8,058 nt of DNA, taken from contig JALRGJ010000043.1 in NCBI GenBank assembly GCA_023253435.1, positions 1 to 8,058 on the forward strand, read 5' to 3'. The stretch's first letter is position 1; each line of letters starts with the position of its first letter. This DNA is from Ilumatobacteraceae bacterium (lineage in GTDB: Bacteria > Actinomycetota > Acidimicrobiia > Acidimicrobiales > Ilumatobacteraceae). Below are positions 6,113 through 8,058 of the stretch, piece after piece. The translations under genes and the position numbers were made by a program. Below the pieces are notes generated by a model. That model saw nothing but the letters and a program-made list of their open reading frames with translations, had not been told where the DNA came from and ran no database searches.

Positions 6113-7036
6113 GTGCTCATCTTTCGCCGATCCATCGCCATTGTTCTCGCCGTCTTGGGCACGATTTCCCTCACATTGGGCTCCATGACACGGGTTGCCT
6201 ATGCCGCGGTATTTGATACAGAGACCTACGTACAAACAGTCACCGAGGTGGTGAAACTCTCCTCATTGCGCAATGAAGTATCTCAATTTGTCACCGACTC
6301 ACTAGTAGAGGGGGCACAACTGGACTCCCCCACAGTGACCAACTTGTTGAGGCGAGCAAATATTGATCCCGTAAAATTTCGTGACGATGTTCGTGAAGTG
6401 ATTGCAAATTCCGTGAACTCCTTCATGCAGTCCAAACAATTCATCTCTATTTGGTCGAATACCAACAGAGTGGCTCATGAACAACTCATGGCCCTGCTCA
6501 CTAGCGACTCAGCAGCAACCACTGACTTTTCAATTGATGCCCGTGAGTTAGTAACAGCAATGGCCACATCTCTTACTGACCCAAAAGGGGTCATATCAAA
6601 ATTTCTCCCGCTCAAAAATTTTGTTCCAGAAAATCAAGCATTTGAATTCAAACTCATTGATGCAACCTCGGTGCAAGACTTACGCGAAGGTCTTGATGCC
6701 GCATCCAAAATTAGATGGGCATTAATAGTTGGCTCTGTTCTTTTATTTGCCGCTGCGTGGCTGACATTCGGAAGAAGTCGTGGTGCCACTCGCATGCTCG
6801 CCATTGCTGTTGCGTGCGCTGGCGTTCTAACACTGATCGCAAAATCAACTGGCTCCTCCGCTGTTAAGAACGCCGTTGATGTAGATGCAAAGGCAGCAGC
6901 AGAGGCAATCTATTCAGTCGTGGCAGGACCATTGACTTCGTATGGGGTGGCAATGCTTGTTATGGGAATTGCAGGAATGGCCGCCACGTTCTACCGAGGC
7001 AGCAAAGCCACTGATCAGGCATCGGGCAACTTGTAA
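6113..7036 (+). CDS. uncharacterised membrane protein with one N-terminal and three C-terminal membrane segments
   Basis: I do not recognise a named family member, but the plan resembles uncharacterised actinobacterial integral membrane proteins: a hydrophobic segment near the N terminus (about 7-31), then a motif like FDTETYVQTV (34-43), a soluble region of about 165 residues (34-200) predicted outside the membrane, and three C-terminal hydrophobic segments (about 201-219, 226-244 and 272-293). The soluble region is helical in character, with many Val, Ala and Asp residues, and has no Cys and no catalytic motif that I can identify. The GTG start puts the hydrophobic segment right at the N terminus and is preceded by a TACGGT box rather than a ribosome-binding site. 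It is transcribed divergently from the diiron gene, and its 3' end overlaps the acyl-CoA ligase gene by 22 bp. The function is unknown. Confidence 0.8.
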   Translation: MLIFRRSIAIVLAVLGTISLTLGSMTRVAYAAVFDTETYVQTVTEVVKLSSLRNEVSQFVTDSLVEGAQLDSPTVTNLLRRANIDPVKFRDDVREVIANSVNSFMQSKQFISIWSNTNRVAHEQLMALLTSDSAATTDFSIDARELVTAMATSLTDPKGVISKFLPLKNFVPENQAFEFKLIDATSVQDLREGLDAASKIRWALIVGSVLLFAAAWLTFGRSRGATRMLAIAVACAGVLTLIAKSTGSSAVKNAVDVDAKAAAEAIYSVVAGPLTSYGVAMLVMGIAGMAATFYRGSKATDQASGNL

Positions 7037-8058
7037 TCCACAAACTGTTCACGCAGTGTCTTCTTTGAGAACTTACCCACTGAAGTTTTCGGTACTTCTG
7101 GGATGAATACCACGTCATCAGGCAACTGCCACTTTGCTAGTCGAGGAATCAGATGCTCAATCACTTCTTCCTTGGAGAGTGATTCACCAGACTTAATCAC
7201 AACACATGCAAGAGGGCGCTCACTCCACTTGGGATGAGGAACACCGATCACTGCAGCTTCTGCAATTTTTGGATGTGACATCAACTCATTTTCCACATCC
7301 ACAGATGAAATCCATTCACCGCCAGACTTGATGAGATCTTTTGTGCGATCCACCAAACGGATGCGACCCTTTGCATCCACCACTGCTACGTCACCCGTAC
7401 GCAACCAACCATCAGCAGTAAAGCTGTCTCGCGAACGAGGATCGTTGTAGTAATCAGCAGCAATCCACGGGCCGGAACATTGCAATTCTCCACTTGATTC
7501 GCCATCCCAAGGCAAAGGATTGGTGGTGTCAGGTTCCACCACTCGCATCTCCACACCAAAAGCAATCAGACCCACTGTTGTGCGCAACTCTGCTTGCTCC
7601 TCTTCAGGCAATTCGCGATCGGCTTTCAATAAAGTGCACACCGCTGCAATGGGACTTGTTTCGGTCATTCCCCATGCCTGCAAAAGCGGCAATCCGGTCT
7701 CTGCGCGATATGCCTCACTCAATGCTTTGGGCACAGCGGCACCACCGCACGGTATGCAGCGCAGTGATGAGGTGTCCTTTCCCTTCAATTCCGGAAGCAC
7801 AGCCATCCAAATAGTGGGCACGCCAGCAGCAACAGTCACTTTTTCTTCCACGATGAGTTTTGCAACCGCAGGTCCGGAAAGATCTGGTCCAGGCATAATC
7901 AAATCTGCGCCAGTAGCTACACCAGCATGTGCAAGGCCCCATGTGTTTGCATGAAACATAGGAACCACGGGCAAGATCACATCTGACTCCCCCACGCCAA
8001 CAGAGTCAGCCATCATCGTGCCCATCGTGTGCAGATAGGTGCTGCGGTGGCTGTACAC
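7015..8058 (-). CDS. medium/long-chain fatty-acyl-CoA ligase (AMP-forming), 5' end cut by the window
   Basis: This enzyme activates a fatty acid to acyl-AMP and then acyl-CoA in the cytoplasm. The 347 residues visible are the C-terminal two thirds of a protein that is usually about 540 long. The window edge falls just after the phosphate-binding loop: the first codon GTG reads as Val in an internal VYSHRS motif, not as a start. Adenylation-domain motifs follow in order: VPMFHANTWGL (32-42), WGMTETSP (129-136), GWLRTGD (217-223) and the hinge DRTKDLIKSGGEWIS (237-251), counted from the window edge. The catalytic lysine lies in TSVGKFSKK (K329). FHANTWG and the KSGGEWIS hinge point to the AlkK/FadD-type acyl-CoA ligase group; substrate chain length cannot be read from this. 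Its stop TGA lies inside the 3' end of the convergent membrane-protein gene. Confidence 0.93.
   Translation of the reverse strand: MYSHRSTYLHTMGTMMADSVGVGESDVILPVVPMFHANTWGLAHAGVATGADLIMPGPDLSGPAVAKLIVEEKVTVAAGVPTIWMAVLPELKGKDTSSLRCIPCGGAAVPKALSEAYRAETGLPLLQAWGMTETSPIAAVCTLLKADRELPEEEQAELRTTVGLIAFGVEMRVVEPDTTNPLPWDGESSGELQCSGPWIAADYYNDPRSRDSFTADGWLRTGDVAVVDAKGRIRLVDRTKDLIKSGGEWISSVDVENELMSHPKIAEAAVIGVPHPKWSERPLACVVIKSGESLSKEEVIEHLIPRLAKWQLPDDVVFIPEVPKTSVGKFSKKTLREQFVDYKLPDA

Noticed and set aside
8056..8058. GTG at the right edge as the start of the acyl-CoA ligase
   Set aside because: The GTG reads as Val within the conserved VYSHRS stretch following the phosphate-binding loop, so the gene continues beyond the window.

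Overview
The window looks like bacterial chromosome from an actinobacterium of moderate GC content (roughly half, by eye), with tightly packed housekeeping genes. The clearest clue is the minus-strand order dapA, rnj, ftsK, a neighbourhood known from Actinomycetota such as Mycobacterium. The FtsK motor sequence, the actinobacterial-type membrane protein and the AlkK-like acyl-CoA ligase fit this. A lower-GC lineage such as Acidimicrobiia is possible but is an inference; the window has no rRNA or other marker to settle it.

Layout. 1-2161 (minus): ftsK, a membrane-anchored DNA translocase, broken by a reading-frame shift near 240-245 and running off the left edge. 2235-3896 (minus): rnj, RNase J. 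3903-4802 (minus): dapA, the first committed enzyme of the diaminopimelate/lysine branch; rnj starts 6 nt after its stop. A 12-bp GC-rich hairpin at 4818-4844 separates this cluster from 4876-6006 (minus), a ferritin-like diiron protein of unknown substrate. A 106-bp divergent intergenic region follows. 6113-7036 (plus) encodes an uncharacterised membrane protein, which overlaps tail-to-tail by 22 bp with 7015-8058 (minus), the C-terminal two thirds of a fatty-acyl-CoA ligase that runs off the right edge. No gap exceeds 300 bp, and I see no tRNA, rRNA, CRISPR array, insertion sequence or phage gene.

How the genes relate. dapA feeds diaminopimelate for peptidoglycan and lysine, RNase J processes and degrades RNA, and FtsK handles chromosome dimers and terminus segregation at the septum. 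They are linked by conserved position and probable co-transcription, not by a shared pathway. The diiron protein and membrane protein are divergently transcribed, each with its own probable start signals.

Most worth a second look: the apparent 7-bp loss in the FtsK motor; the compact hairpin plus probable leaderless promoter in front of dapA; TANNNT boxes placed exactly 6 nt before the starts of ftsK and of the membrane protein, both lacking a Shine-Dalgarno sequence; and the two genes of unknown function. I found no convincing new multi-gene system.
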